DNA of 39,778 nucleotides from an uncultured Flavobacteriales bacterium (GCA_905182775.1 CAJJCU010000112.1:1-39778); one strand, 5' to 3'. Counted from the stretch's first letter, positions 31,110 to 39,778 are shown. Made by a program: numbers and translations. The notes: a model not told the origin generated them from the sequence alone.

Positions 31110-34100
31110 TTAACGTATGATATACATTTTACCCAGCCCCTTATGGAAATATTGATCGGCACCAGAATTTAACAGATCAATATCCTTTCCATCTATTTGC
31201 GCTTTTACCCGATATAAATAGACTCCATTCGCCAAAAGGTCACCAAACTGATCTCTACCATCCCAAGCAAACTCAGTGATATTTCTTCCGATTTGAATAG
31301 GACCTATTTCACTTTCGGAAATTTCTCGAACCACCCGTCCACTAATCGTCATAATTTGAATCAAAACCTCATCAGGAATCAAATCTCCTGTTAGTGTAAA
31401 AACAAATCTGGTGCTCGTTGAAAAAGGATTTGGGTAATTTAAAAGCTTGGTAATCATTGATTCATGAATGACCTCAAAAGAAATTTCATATTCAAAATCA
31501 CCCGATTCATTGCCTGTTTTATCAGAACCTTGAACGAGAAGTAAATAAGTGCCTGATTTTTCAAAATAGGCAGGGTAGGATATTTTAAACTTATTCTGAT
31601 TCTCATTCCCTGGCGTCCAATACATTACCATATTCCCTGAAGCATCCATAAAGGGGATACGAGAGGTTAACCCATCAGGATCAGTAATGTAAACACCAAA
31701 AAGAGACGTATCCATGTCAGAATCTAATAGTAAATATGGATTCTCATCATATAATGAAATATTGATTTCAGTTGTTGGAGCGACAATATCATCGTTCAAG
31801 ATATGCATCCCATTAAAGGTCACATCGAGAATAGGATTGATGTCTTCTTCAATAACCCTAAATGGGTATTGTAGTATATTATTCAGGTGAGACAATTCTA
31901 GCTGATCAGTGAGTGTTAAAGAAGCGTTAACATATGGGTTTACCTCCATGCAAAAGAAATTATCTCCTACCAAGTCTTTCGTGTCAAAAGAAATCGTATC
32001 TCTCAGTAGATCAGATACACGCAAAGAATCTTGCCTTTCATAGGTTATGTAATGCTTTTCTTGATTTGCATCAAGTATAAAATAAGAAATGAGTAACGAG
32101 TCCATGGCAACATCACTTATATTCAATATATCAGCTGAAAATCGGCCAACTTGACCTTCTTGAAGGGTGTCTGATGGCTCCCAAAGAAACGCACCATTCG
32201 CTGCAATAGCAGCTTCAGGAATAGGCTCATAAAGCACATGCCAAAAATCAACTTGGGCAGGTGTTTGGTTTATTTCATCTTTGTACCTCCCAATCAGTTT
32301 TATTTTAGGGTAAACTCCCCCATCAATAAGTGTCTGTAGATTCAGTATCGAATCGTGCTGTGTAAACAAGATATCTATTGAGGACTGATAATTACCCAAA
32401 GCATCCAAGAGCTGAATCTCTAGGAAGGTTGTATCATCAGAGTTCGACTCTAATGGATCTTGTTTCCAATGAAGCTCACTCCATTCATGCACGGGTCCAA
32501 TAACGGGCGGCGTCTCAAAACCAACAACCTCGGCACCTGTAAGTAGCGTGTCGATAAATATATCTTCGTTGTTTTGAGAGAAAATTTCTAAAACAAAATT
32601 AGGATCGCCTTTTCGAGTAAGGAAAATAAAGGGACGGTTATCCCGACCAGGAACAATACTGTCTGATCCTAAATTCGTGAAGGTTGAATATAAGCCTGTG
32701 TCTAAATTATCCCACAGATCATAGCGCGTAGTCATTGGAGTGTAGATTAAAACATAATCCCCATTAGGAATTTCATTTTCCACAAAATTTTGAAAAGCGT
32801 CTATTTCAACTGCACTATTCTGATTAAAGGTAAAGTACTTCATGACCCGGTTCTCGCATTCGCCATTGTCATTGTTATTACCAAAGTCATTATTGGGGTT
32901 CACAATGGTTCCGTTAGGGTTAACATAACGCGTGCCCCAAGCTTCAAGCGTTGACTTGTTGATGACAGCAACATGGAATTTAGGGGCTGTGGTACAGATA
33001 TTATAATCTTGTTGAATGCTATTCAGGTACCAAGCATTGTCATAGTGCCCTGGGGATAGTGTCGTAGATTTACATAGACATGAAATATTGGCTTCAATGG
33101 GAGTAAACTCGCGATAAAAATTCGTAGAACTAAGCTCTACCCCATTAAATGAATTAGATACAAATTGTCCATATACATCTTGTCCCCAACCTCTTTTATT
33201 GGGTATAAACTGAAAAGACCTTTGTTTCCAAATCAAATCCGAATCATCCAGAGCTGTTCTCCAAAAATAAACCACACTGTCTTCAAGTATTAATGGAGAT
33301 GAAAACCCTGACGACTTTAATAGCCACTCTGAGGGATCCACAGTTAAAACACCACCTGAAGCACTTTTACTTATTATTTTTGTAAAAGAACTATTAAAAT
33401 CCGGAGTTGTGTCAAGCTCAAATCGGTAGGTATTAAAAGGCGCCAATGCATCAATGGTAGAAGCCTTGACCGAGACGGAGTCTATGGGGAGTACAGCAAA
33501 GTTCTCAGGCCAAACCGGCTCGATACCATCTACATTAATTAAAAAGTTCTTAATCACTTGATTATTTACAAGCTCGTCATATTGCTCCGTAACAAAGTCA
33601 GGACGATCAACCTTAATTGTAAATTGATTGATACCCACCGCTTGACTTGCTTGAAATGGAAGTTTAATATCTAACGTTGTTTCATAATTCAGGCCTGGGA
33701 TATTAAACACATAATTCGAATCAATTAAAGATCCTGGGAAATTTCTATTCACCGTTAAATCGAAGGTATCGACGATTGCCTTTCCTAAATTCCTTATCCT
33801 AACACTCATCTCAATAGAGTCAGTGGCTAAAGAAATATCTTCCGGCCCAAAAGAAATACGGGAATCTGTTAACTCAAGCTCAGGGAATTCATGAGAATTG
33901 ATCTTAATCATGGGGTCTCCATGGAGCGTCATTTGCATGAAAGTAGTTTCATAAATAAGGTTAGAATTTTCATTCATAACAGCACCTATTGTAGCCTTAA
34001 TATGTTCTCCTATTGTACCTCCGTAATTGGCCCTAGAGAATTGATCATAAAAATGATTGGAATAAGACTGAAGCGCCCCTGTAAAGCCATAATTAAGAGT

Positions 34101-36275
34101 CCCCAGATATGCTATAACACCTGCGTCAGGAGTAAGCACAAAGCTTTCAGAATTGGATGTCGCATTATGAAAAATATTTCCATTATAACATGAGTTTGCA
34201 ATTAGGACAGGGTATTTATCCTGATTACCCCAATTAACGGGGTCGTCTAAGTTAATGTCAAAGCCACTTTCAGTTGTTGAAAAATGTCCAAAAAAGTTCA
34301 TAATTGAGACACCTTGACTGATTCTATCTTTTATTGCCTGCAGCTCGCTAGGGCTAATTGGATCGTTATCTTCTTTAGCAACAAGGTCAACTGTACCTCC
34401 AAAGTAGTAATCCTCAGCCTTTACAGCCATTGTATTCAGGTAAGTTTGAAAAGCCTGTTGCTCCTGAAAATCACCACCACCAGAAAAATGTAATATATGC
34501 TTCTGCCAATCCTTTGTGCTTGTAGAATAAGGGACATTAAGATCTTGTTGCCCATCATAGGCCCTAATTTTAGAAAGATAGGTTTGAAGCGCAGCTGGTG
34601 TGTTAACAGAAATCCGACCTGTTGGTATTAATGGTGTCCATTTGTCAGTTCCTGTAAGATTTGATGTAATACAAGCATCGCATGAGGGTTGTCCAAACGA
34701 GGGGACTAAAGAGTTTTGATAAGCCGAAATACTTGACCTTGTACCTGGACCAATACTGGTCAAGGAAGTAATATTAGCCTCCCGAATCCCTTTACCGATG
34801 AGAAACAGACCCACTGGTTTCTCATCTGCTACATCATACATGTGATGCGCATAACGCCGTATTCCATTAATATGCTTAGGAATACCTCCACCATATTGCT
34901 GGTACAACTCTGCAACCTCAGCCATAACAACATTATACATTCCTCCTTCTATTGAAGAACGATGGGCTGCATATTCATTAGCGACCAATCCGAGCTGTTT
35001 ATTGTACACAAAAAGCAACATGCTTTGGGTATTGGGAATCGCCTCATAATTGGTAAATAAACCAGTTTGATTGACCGGCTCAAGAAGGGTTATATTCTGA
35101 ATAGATGCGTTGCTTTGAATTACTATTTTCTGACGATCTAGGGAAGTCGCGTTTGGAACTAGAAACTTGACTACATCATTTTCATTAACCAAGGTTAATT
35201 TAAAAGATTCATCCCCCACAATAAAGCCAACTGCATTTACGAAAGAACCTCCCTCTATTTCAATTTTAGATTTGAGACTATTGGAATTCAGTACCTCAAA
35301 ATCAATACTACTTTCATTAGAGAATGATAAATAACGGGGATATTTAAAGGACCAGTAATTTATAGATTGATAATCCGTTGCTACACTTAAATCCCCAATA
35401 ATTTTCACCTTAAAATCAGAAGCGCCATCAGAAGAAATAACACTTGCGGGAAATTCCCCATTGATAAAAACACTTTTATATCCAGAGAAAACAGAATCAA
35501 TTAACACATAATTACTACTACCAATGGTATGACGGGTATGGTGATTGCCTGAACCTGAAGTCGTTTCTGCTGCATTTGAACGACCGACAACTACGGACTC
35601 ATAATTTATGAGAGGTGCCGTAACTCCTTGAAAAATTCCTTCAAAATTTAAAGAACTGAAATCCCAAGTATAACCCGTATTCCCATTTTCCGGAGCACTT
35701 CCCCACCCCTCTCCTGGCATATAAAAAGAACTAGAAGCATCGGATGATTTTTCACCTTCATTATAGCTGCTAGAATAGTAACTAAACTGCTCCTCTATTA
35801 CAAAGTCATCTGCGTCATAATTTTCAAAATCAACAGCCGATTCAATCCCAAATCTAGAATTGCTTTCTAGAGAATTCCAGGTTAAGAAATATTCAATCGT
35901 ATCATTGTAGAGACTAAATTTTGGATTACCGATCCAATCCTGCTCATCATAAAGCGTTGAATCCAACCAGCCATCATTCCTTTCTGCATAAAACAAAAGA
36001 TAATCACCGTTATCAATTACAGCATCCCCACCATCTTCAATGTACAATGGGATTTCTTTTTCTCTTCCAAATATTTGAAGATTAGCAGCGCTAATACTAG
36101 CCAACGGAACTCCCGCGTTTACCATTGTAGCATATTCTATTTTATGAATACCAGATTCAACTACAGAAAATGAGAAGTATTCTTGACCATAAGAGATCCA
36201 TTCATTTCCATAGGTCTGCGCTTTCAACAGGAAGCAAGAGATTAAAGAAATTAAAAGCAGGATTACGGTTCTCAT
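31110..36275 (-). CDS. porU2: Putative type IX secretion system sortase PorU2 (C25 peptidase-like)
   Basis: Outer-surface protein of the T9SS attachment complex; PorU-type enzymes remove C-terminal sorting domains and link cargo to the surface. The 1721-aa protein has a signal peptide (MRTVILLLISLISCFLLKAQ) and an N-terminal beta region. A gingipain-like C25 domain (about 410-790) carries the catalytic pair His664 (IMNFFGHFSTTE) and Cys696 (VLIANSCYNG). Long Ig-like/beta regions follow, and a C-terminal FlgD-like/T9SS type A domain from about 1612 (NYPNPFSTST, WDGRDQFGDLLANGVYLYRV). Classical PorU is about 1150-1300 aa, so this is the long PorU2-type form. It overlaps porV2 by ATGA. Confidence 0.88.
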   Translation of the reverse strand: MRTVILLLISLISCFLLKAQTYGNEWISYGQEYFSFSVVESGIHKIEYATMVNAGVPLASISAANLQIFGREKEIPLYIEDGGDAVIDNGDYLLFYAERNDGWLDSTLYDEQDWIGNPKFSLYNDTIEYFLTWNSLESNSRFGIESAVDFENYDADDFVIEEQFSYYSSSYNEGEKSSDASSSFYMPGEGWGSAPENGNTGYTWDFSSLNFEGIFQGVTAPLINYESVVVGRSNAAETTSGSGNHHTRHTIGSSNYVLIDSVFSGYKSVFINGEFPASVISSDGASDFKVKIIGDLSVATDYQSINYWSFKYPRYLSFSNESSIDFEVLNSNSLKSKIEIEGGSFVNAVGFIVGDESFKLTLVNENDVVKFLVPNATSLDRQKIVIQSNASIQNITLLEPVNQTGLFTNYEAIPNTQSMLLFVYNKQLGLVANEYAAHRSSIEGGMYNVVMAEVAELYQQYGGGIPKHINGIRRYAHHMYDVADEKPVGLFLIGKGIREANITSLTSIGPGTRSSISAYQNSLVPSFGQPSCDACITSNLTGTDKWTPLIPTGRISVNTPAALQTYLSKIRAYDGQQDLNVPYSTSTKDWQKHILHFSGGGDFQEQQAFQTYLNTMAVKAEDYYFGGTVDLVAKEDNDPISPSELQAIKDRISQGVSIMNFFGHFSTTESGFDINLDDPVNWGNQDKYPVLIANSCYNGNIFHNATSNSESFVLTPDAGVIAYLGTLNYGFTGALQSYSNHFYDQFSRANYGGTIGEHIKATIGAVMNENSNLIYETTFMQMTLHGDPMIKINSHEFPELELTDSRISFGPEDISLATDSIEMSVRIRNLGKAIVDTFDLTVNRNFPGSLIDSNYVFNIPGLNYETTLDIKLPFQASQAVGINQFTIKVDRPDFVTEQYDELVNNQVIKNFLINVDGIEPVWPENFAVLPIDSVSVKASTIDALAPFNTYRFELDTTPDFNSSFTKIISKSASGGVLTVDPSEWLLKSSGFSSPLILEDSVVYFWRTALDDSDLIWKQRSFQFIPNKRGWGQDVYGQFVSNSFNGVELSSTNFYREFTPIEANISCLCKSTTLSPGHYDNAWYLNSIQQDYNICTTAPKFHVAVINKSTLEAWGTRYVNPNGTIVNPNNDFGNNNDNGECENRVMKYFTFNQNSAVEIDAFQNFVENEIPNGDYVLIYTPMTTRYDLWDNLDTGLYSTFTNLGSDSIVPGRDNRPFIFLTRKGDPNFVLEIFSQNNEDIFIDTLLTGAEVVGFETPPVIGPVHEWSELHWKQDPLESNSDDTTFLEIQLLDALGNYQSSIDILFTQHDSILNLQTLIDGGVYPKIKLIGRYKDEINQTPAQVDFWHVLYEPIPEAAIAANGAFLWEPSDTLQEGQVGRFSADILNISDVAMDSLLISYFILDANQEKHYITYERQDSLRVSDLLRDTISFDTKDLVGDNFFCMEVNPYVNASLTLTDQLELSHLNNILQYPFRVIEEDINPILDVTFNGMHILNDDIVAPTTEINISLYDENPYLLLDSDMDTSLFGVYITDPDGLTSRIPFMDASGNMVMYWTPGNENQNKFKISYPAYFEKSGTYLLLVQGSDKTGNESGDFEYEISFEVIHESMITKLLNYPNPFSTSTRFVFTLTGDLIPDEVLIQIMTISGRVVREISESEIGPIQIGRNITEFAWDGRDQFGDLLANGVYLYRVKAQIDGKDIDLLNSGADQYFHKGLGKMYIIR

Positions 36276-37369
36276 TTTCCAGCGTTTTTAGGTTTATCGA
36301 GTCTTAGTTTTATGGAGAAAATGTGCGTATAGTAATTGGCATCACTAGCACCGAGTCTTGTAAAAGCATAATCTAAGGAAAAGCCTTTGAAACCAACTCC
36401 CAAACCTAGATTAGGCTGAATACCCCAGTACTGACTTTCATCAATATTGGAAAACTGCTGAATATTTGAAATACCTCCACGAACTTGAACGAGGTCTTTA
36501 AAACCAATTTTAATTCCAAAATGAGGGTCTAAAGAAAATGGATTTAACTTAATCAAGGTATTTCGTTTACCATCTGTGGTTATATCAACATCTATTTCCC
36601 CACCAGCATAGATTCCTTTAGAACCCAGGTCATAGCGAGTACTTGCTGCTAAAATAATTCGCGGCAAGGTTAATTCAATCCCGTTTTCAGGTATTTCATT
36701 TCCTGTTTGAAGAAAAACATTTTGCGTTTCTTCATCTAGAGTGAAGACCCAAGCATTAAAGGTAGAGGTCACATCTCGAGCCATCAAACCAAAGGTGAAA
36801 TGTTCATTCTTCTTGTATTTAAGACCAAAATCAAGACCAAAACCCCATGATTTTGCAAAATCGCCAACCTTTCGATAAATAACTTTGGCGCTCCCCCCAA
36901 GACTAAGTCCAGGAGCCTTTAACCTTCTTGCATAGCTCCCAATAAAAGCATAGTCTCCGGCAGAAAAAGAGCTAATATTGTCATAATTTATTGCTCCGTT
37001 GTTGTCAATCAATTGCGTTGTATTAGGAATGTCATCAACTCCAAATCGAATAAAACCTAGCCCTAAGGCGCTTTTATCATCAATAGCATGCGCTACGGCC
37101 AAGTAATCATATTTCGCAATGCCTGCAAAGTATTCAGAATGCATAAATGAAACCTCTGCCCATTTCGATACGCCTACTAAACCTGCAGGATTCCAATAAA
37201 TAGAATTTGCATCAGCGACATCAGCGACCACGCTATTCCCAACACCATAGGCCTCCGCCCCAACTCCTAAAGCTAAAAACTCATTGGAATATTTTGGTGC
37301 AATTGTTTGGCTTTGAGCAGAAAAACAAAAAAAAGCAAGGAATATGAAATAAAACACTTTTAAAGGCAT
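36272..37369 (-). CDS. porV2: PorV/PorQ family outer-membrane protein (PorV2)
   Basis: FadL-like beta-barrel of the T9SS. PorV carries cargo from the translocon to the PorU sortase in the attachment complex. The 365-aa protein has a signal peptide (LKVFYFIFLAFFCFSAQSQ), the family start YSNEFLALGVGAEAYGVGN and DANSIYWNPAGL, alternating barrel strands and a Gly-rich C-terminal part (PNLGLGVGFKGFSLDYAFTRLG). It is upstream of porU2 with a four-base ATGA overlap, the reverse of the porU-porV order in Porphyromonas. The pair is expected to work together. An inverted repeat and a -7-like motif lie in its leader. Confidence 0.87.
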   Translation of the reverse strand: MPLKVFYFIFLAFFCFSAQSQTIAPKYSNEFLALGVGAEAYGVGNSVVADVADANSIYWNPAGLVGVSKWAEVSFMHSEYFAGIAKYDYLAVAHAIDDKSALGLGFIRFGVDDIPNTTQLIDNNGAINYDNISSFSAGDYAFIGSYARRLKAPGLSLGGSAKVIYRKVGDFAKSWGFGLDFGLKYKKNEHFTFGLMARDVTSTFNAWVFTLDEETQNVFLQTGNEIPENGIELTLPRIILAASTRYDLGSKGIYAGGEIDVDITTDGKRNTLIKLNPFSLDPHFGIKIGFKDLVQVRGGISNIQQFSNIDESQYWGIQPNLGLGVGFKGFSLDYAFTRLGASDANYYTHIFSIKLRLDKPKNAGK

Positions 37370-37408
37370 AGAACTAATTTAATGTTTATAACAACAGATT
37401 TCGTAAAA

Positions 37409-37442
37409 AATTGTGTTCTTTGTATATCAATTAGACACAATT
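37409..37442. repeat. Inverted repeat in the porV2-pssA intergenic region
   Basis: AATTGTGT (37409-37416) and ACACAATT (37435-37442) are perfect eight-base arms separated by 18 bases. The right arm touches the predicted porV2 -7 element. It could be an operator or a leader hairpin; an eight-base repeat in AT-rich DNA can also arise by chance. Confidence 0.35.
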
Positions 37443-37450
37443 CAAAGATA
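37443..37450 (-). promoter_or_regulatory. Possible -7 element of the porV2-porU2 operon
   Basis: On the minus strand TATCTTTG matches TAnnTTTG exactly, 73 bases before the porV2 ATG, which would give a leader of about 65 bases containing the inverted repeat. No clear -33 element is seen. Confidence 0.4.
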
Positions 37451-37492
37451 AGGAAGAACTATTGATTTCGAATCATATTTAATAGAATTACC

Positions 37493-38329
37493 ATGTTCAA
37501 TATTGCAAATTTACTGACAGGCATGAATCTCATTTGCGGAATGCTTTCTATACTTTTTTGTTTTAGCGGACAATTAGACCTTGCTGTTTATGCCATTTTC
37601 GCAGGTGCCCTTTTCGATTTTTCAGATGGATTTGTGGCCAGGAAATTAAATCTAATGAGTCCAATGGGAAAACAATTAGACTCCCTTTCTGACCTTGTCA
37701 CCTTTGGTGTAGCACCGGGGCTATTGATGTTTTTCATGCTAATCTTAGGCGTTGATCAGGAAGGCCTAATAACGCACAACTCAAATAGAGACACCTTTTT
37801 TGACTATTATATTTTAAATGAATTTTTTGCTTGGGTCAATTGTAGCTTCTATGACATTCCCAATAAGTTTGATGCAAGCATTAAATTCCTTCCTTTGGTT
37901 GCATTTCTCATCCCATTTTTTGCTTTATTCCGTTTGGCAAAATTTAATATTGATGAAAATCAATCTGTGAATTTCATTGGGTTCCCAACCCCACTTATTG
38001 CAATCTTATTTTGCTTTTTTCCATTATATTTTTCACTGAATTTAACAACCTGGCAAACTCAATCGTCGCTGATCCATTTCCTGTTTGACATCTATTCCTT
38101 ATCCGTTATCATTATTATTCTTTCTTCCCTAATGCTACTTCCGATTCCCTTGATGTCTCTTAAAGTTCAAAAATCCCAACAGAAGGAAAATCAATTAAAA
38201 TTGGGCTTTATTATTATTTCGGCGCTAAGTATTCCTTTTTTAAAGGTGCTGTCTATTCCATTTATTTTAACTTTGTACCTCATAGTTTCAATCTATCATT
38301 CAATAAAAAAAACTAAAGATGAAATTTAA
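37493..38329 (+). CDS. pssA: CDP-diacylglycerol-serine O-phosphatidyltransferase
   Basis: Integral membrane enzyme that makes phosphatidylserine, precursor of phosphatidylethanolamine. The 278-aa protein has the CDP-alcohol phosphatidyltransferase motif complete: DFSDGFVARK, then G-KQL-D-SLS-D (DGxxAR-x8-GxxxDxxxD). The N-terminus IANLLTGMNLICGMLSI and five to seven further hydrophobic helices are typical. Bacteroidota PssA is usually about 230-280 aa, so this is full length. Its stop overlaps the purS start by 11 bases, so the two are translationally linked although functionally unrelated. Confidence 0.92.
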   Translation: MFNIANLLTGMNLICGMLSILFCFSGQLDLAVYAIFAGALFDFSDGFVARKLNLMSPMGKQLDSLSDLVTFGVAPGLLMFFMLILGVDQEGLITHNSNRDTFFDYYILNEFFAWVNCSFYDIPNKFDASIKFLPLVAFLIPFFALFRLAKFNIDENQSVNFIGFPTPLIAILFCFFPLYFSLNLTTWQTQSSLIHFLFDIYSLSVIIIILSSLMLLPIPLMSLKVQKSQQKENQLKLGFIIISALSIPFLKVLSIPFILTLYLIVSIYHSIKKTKDEI

Positions 38330-38570
38330 AGCCGAAATTGATGTAATGCCACTAGACGCGCTTCTTGACCCTCAAGGAAAAGCGGTAAGTAGTTCAATGG
38401 GAAATGTAGGACTTCCTGAGATTGATGGTGTTCGAATTGGAAGACATATCAGACTTTTTATTGAAGCGGAATCGAAAGATATCGCAGAGGGGAAGGTTGA
38501 CGAGGCTTGTAAAAAAATGCTAGCCAATCAAATTATGGAGAGCTATTCTTTTAGCTTATCTCAGGTGTAA
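38319..38570 (+). CDS. purS: Phosphoribosylformylglycinamidine synthase subunit PurS
   Basis: Small subunit that bridges PurL and the glutaminase PurQ in the FGAM synthase complex of purine synthesis. The 83-aa product matches PurS: a beta-strand start, LLDPQGKAV (the conserved DPQG), VRIGRHIRLFIEA and CKKMLANQIMESYSF. Neither purQ nor purL is visible nearby; the next gene is an aldehyde dehydrogenase. Its presence implies that this organism has the split PurS/Q/L enzyme rather than only the single large PurL often seen in the phylum. It starts inside the end of pssA. Confidence 0.92.
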   Translation: MKFKAEIDVMPLDALLDPQGKAVSSSMGNVGLPEIDGVRIGRHIRLFIEAESKDIAEGKVDEACKKMLANQIMESYSFSLSQV

Positions 38571-38571
38571 A

Positions 38572-39778
38572 ATGTCCCAAAGGACTTTTCGCACATTTAA
38601 TCCGACAAATAACACCTTTAATACCCATAACTTTTCTGTATACACAGAGGAGCAGGTTAAAGTATTGCTTCATAATGCCATGGAAGCACAAGTCATTCTC
38701 GATCAAGAATCCGATGAAAAAATCAGCGGTTTTCTTTTGGTTATTAAAGAGAAGCTTACAGAAGTTTTTGAAGAACTTAAAATTATTTATTGCCAAGAGT
38801 CGGGATTAGGGGAGACTAGATTTAAAAGAGAATTTGAGAGAACCATCGGCCAACTTGTTCTTTTTTCCAATTACCTAAAATCAAAAGCCTATCAATCTGA
38901 GACTGTCTTTAAAGAGGAAATTGCAGATAAAATTTACACCAAAAAGAAAATTGGAATAGGACCTGTCCTCATTCTTGGCGCAAGTAATTTCCCCTTAGCT
39001 TATTCAACAATAGGTGGAGATAGTGTCGCAGCATTAGCTTCTAAGAACCCTATTATTGTTAAAGCACATCCCTTTCACGTAGGAACGAGCAGCCTGGTTG
39101 CTAAGATCATAGATGCCGCAGTTCTAGAAACAGGACTTCCCATAGGAACCTTTTCACACGTCATAGATGACGGATTTGAATTAGCTACTTATCTAGCGAG
39201 TCACGATGCAATAAAGGCAATAGGTTTTACAGGCAGTCAGAAAGGAGGTGAAGCCTTGCTAAAGCTATCCGGTAAGAGAAAAAGCCCAATCCCTGTTTTC
39301 GCCGAAATGGGCAGCTCTAATCCTGTAATCATATTAGACTCCTATTTAAATGAAGGAGATCCGTCATTGGCCAAGAAAATCGCAGCTTCAGTTTGCACAG
39401 ATGCTGGGCAGTTTTGCACCAAGCCAGGAATGCTATTTATTCCTAAAAACATTGCGGGAATCAAGTTAAGTGAAGAAATCAAAGAAGAGATTCTGAACTT
39501 TCCAGACCACCCAATGCTTCACCCAAATATTCAAACAAATTTTGAAAAATCAGTTGAAAGGATTCAACGCTCTTTTGGAGAAACTACTTTTTCACAACAG
39601 GAAGATCAGCTTCAAGGAACCAAACAAATTCCAAAAAAATCAATCTTAATTACAAGTATTGATTCACTGTCTGCTCACTCATTTCTGGAAGAAGAAGTTT
39701 TCGGCCCCCACCTTTCTATCTTTTATTACAGAGAGGTTTCTGAACTAACTAAAGCTTTAAAGCAGCTTCGAGGACAAT
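38572..39778 (+). CDS. Aldehyde dehydrogenase, alpha-ketoglutaric semialdehyde dehydrogenase-like (3' truncated)
   Basis: NAD(P)-dependent oxidation of an aldehyde, probably 2,5-dioxopentanoate to 2-oxoglutarate. The track misses it because it runs off the window; 402 residues from the ATG at MSQRTFRTFNPT are visible. Family marks are GASNFPLAYSTIGGDSVAAL and VKAHPFHVGTSS, typical of the KGSADH branch. FTGSQKGG, the general base E245 in FAEMGSSNPV, and the catalytic C282 in DAGQFCTKPG are also present. This branch serves hydroxyproline or sugar-acid breakdown in other bacteria; the expected partner genes would lie beyond the edge. It begins one base after the purS stop. Confidence 0.88.
   Translation, partial: MSQRTFRTFNPTNNTFNTHNFSVYTEEQVKVLLHNAMEAQVILDQESDEKISGFLLVIKEKLTEVFEELKIIYCQESGLGETRFKREFERTIGQLVLFSNYLKSKAYQSETVFKEEIADKIYTKKKIGIGPVLILGASNFPLAYSTIGGDSVAALASKNPIIVKAHPFHVGTSSLVAKIIDAAVLETGLPIGTFSHVIDDGFELATYLASHDAIKAIGFTGSQKGGEALLKLSGKRKSPIPVFAEMGSSNPVIILDSYLNEGDPSLAKKIAASVCTDAGQFCTKPGMLFIPKNIAGIKLSEEIKEEILNFPDHPMLHPNIQTNFEKSVERIQRSFGETTFSQQEDQLQGTKQIPKKSILITSIDSLSAHSFLEEEVFGPHLSIFYYREVSELTKALKQLRGQ

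Noticed and set aside
33891-34193. 100-aa plus-strand ORF inside porU2
   Set aside because: Antisense to the conserved C25 domain and without recognisable motifs; a shadow frame.
1-39778. CRISPR arrays, insertion sequences, prophage, restriction or defence islands
   Set aside because: No spaced direct repeats, transposase, integrase, phage structural or nuclease-type defence genes were seen; all genes are housekeeping or envelope types with even composition.

Overview
The window looks like a chromosomal stretch from a low-GC marine-type Bacteroidota, most likely order Flavobacteriales. The family is uncertain; Crocinitomicaceae- or Cryomorphaceae-like is a guess from the PorU2/PorV2 pair. 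Supporting evidence: the bL33-DUF4295(bL38)-ftsY cluster, a roughly 290-aa primary sigma factor without region 1.1, a moxR-DUF58-bat operon, carboxypeptidase-regulatory-domain TonB receptors, DUF4494 and T9SS genes, almost no Shine-Dalgarno sequences, and repeated matches to the Bacteroidota -7 element TAnnTTTG. No insertion sequence, prophage, CRISPR array, toxin-antitoxin pair or recognisable defence system was found. Coding density is very high: no stretch longer than 200 bases lacks a gene, so there are no empty regions to explain.

Layout. 1-1.4 kb: ribosomal proteins bL33 and bL38, a terminator, then ftsY. 1.35-9.05 kb: OsmC protein; a plus-strand group TonB receptor-DUF1015-yggS; and a minus-strand group cdd-DUF4494-pdxH-M16 peptidase. 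Two vitamin B6 genes (yggS, pdxH) lie close together here. 9.1-14.35 kb: an overlapping three-gene operon of a cytoplasmic-type FKBP isomerase, a lipoprotein FKBP isomerase and an uncharacterised lipoprotein, followed by priA. 14.35-22.6 kb, minus strand: moxR-DUF58-BatD-like short protein-batA-batB-batC-batD, every gene overlapping the next, with the primary sigma gene rpoD 110 bases downstream on the same strand.

22.7-28.8 kb: a small zinc-ribbon protein, an alpha/beta hydrolase, tRNA-His, a second TonB receptor that starts at TTG, an orphan LuxR-type response regulator with a degenerate receiver, the t6A enzyme TsaC/Sua5 and ribosomal protein bL31 (type B). 28.9-31.1 kb: an LpxD-type acyltransferase coupled to a GAF-SpoIIE phosphatase. 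31.1-37.4 kb: porV2-porU2, a T9SS outer-membrane shuttle protein and a very large C25-type sortase. 37.5 kb to the end: pssA (phosphatidylserine synthase), purS, and a truncated alpha-ketoglutaric semialdehyde dehydrogenase.

How it fits together: most of the window is housekeeping (translation, protein targeting, replication restart, sigma factor, purine, pyrimidine, B6 and phospholipid metabolism) mixed with envelope machinery (Bat complex, TonB receptors, FKBP lipoproteins, T9SS sortase). Nothing here is clearly an undescribed system. The best leads are the FKBP/FKBP/lipoprotein operon, the extra BatD-like protein in the bat operon, the enlarged PorU2, the degenerate response regulator, the tRNA-His acceptor-stem mismatches, and four convergent gene pairs whose stop codons overlap or abut. 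Many ORF-track starts are upstream TTG codons; I moved these to the first sensible ATG where one exists.
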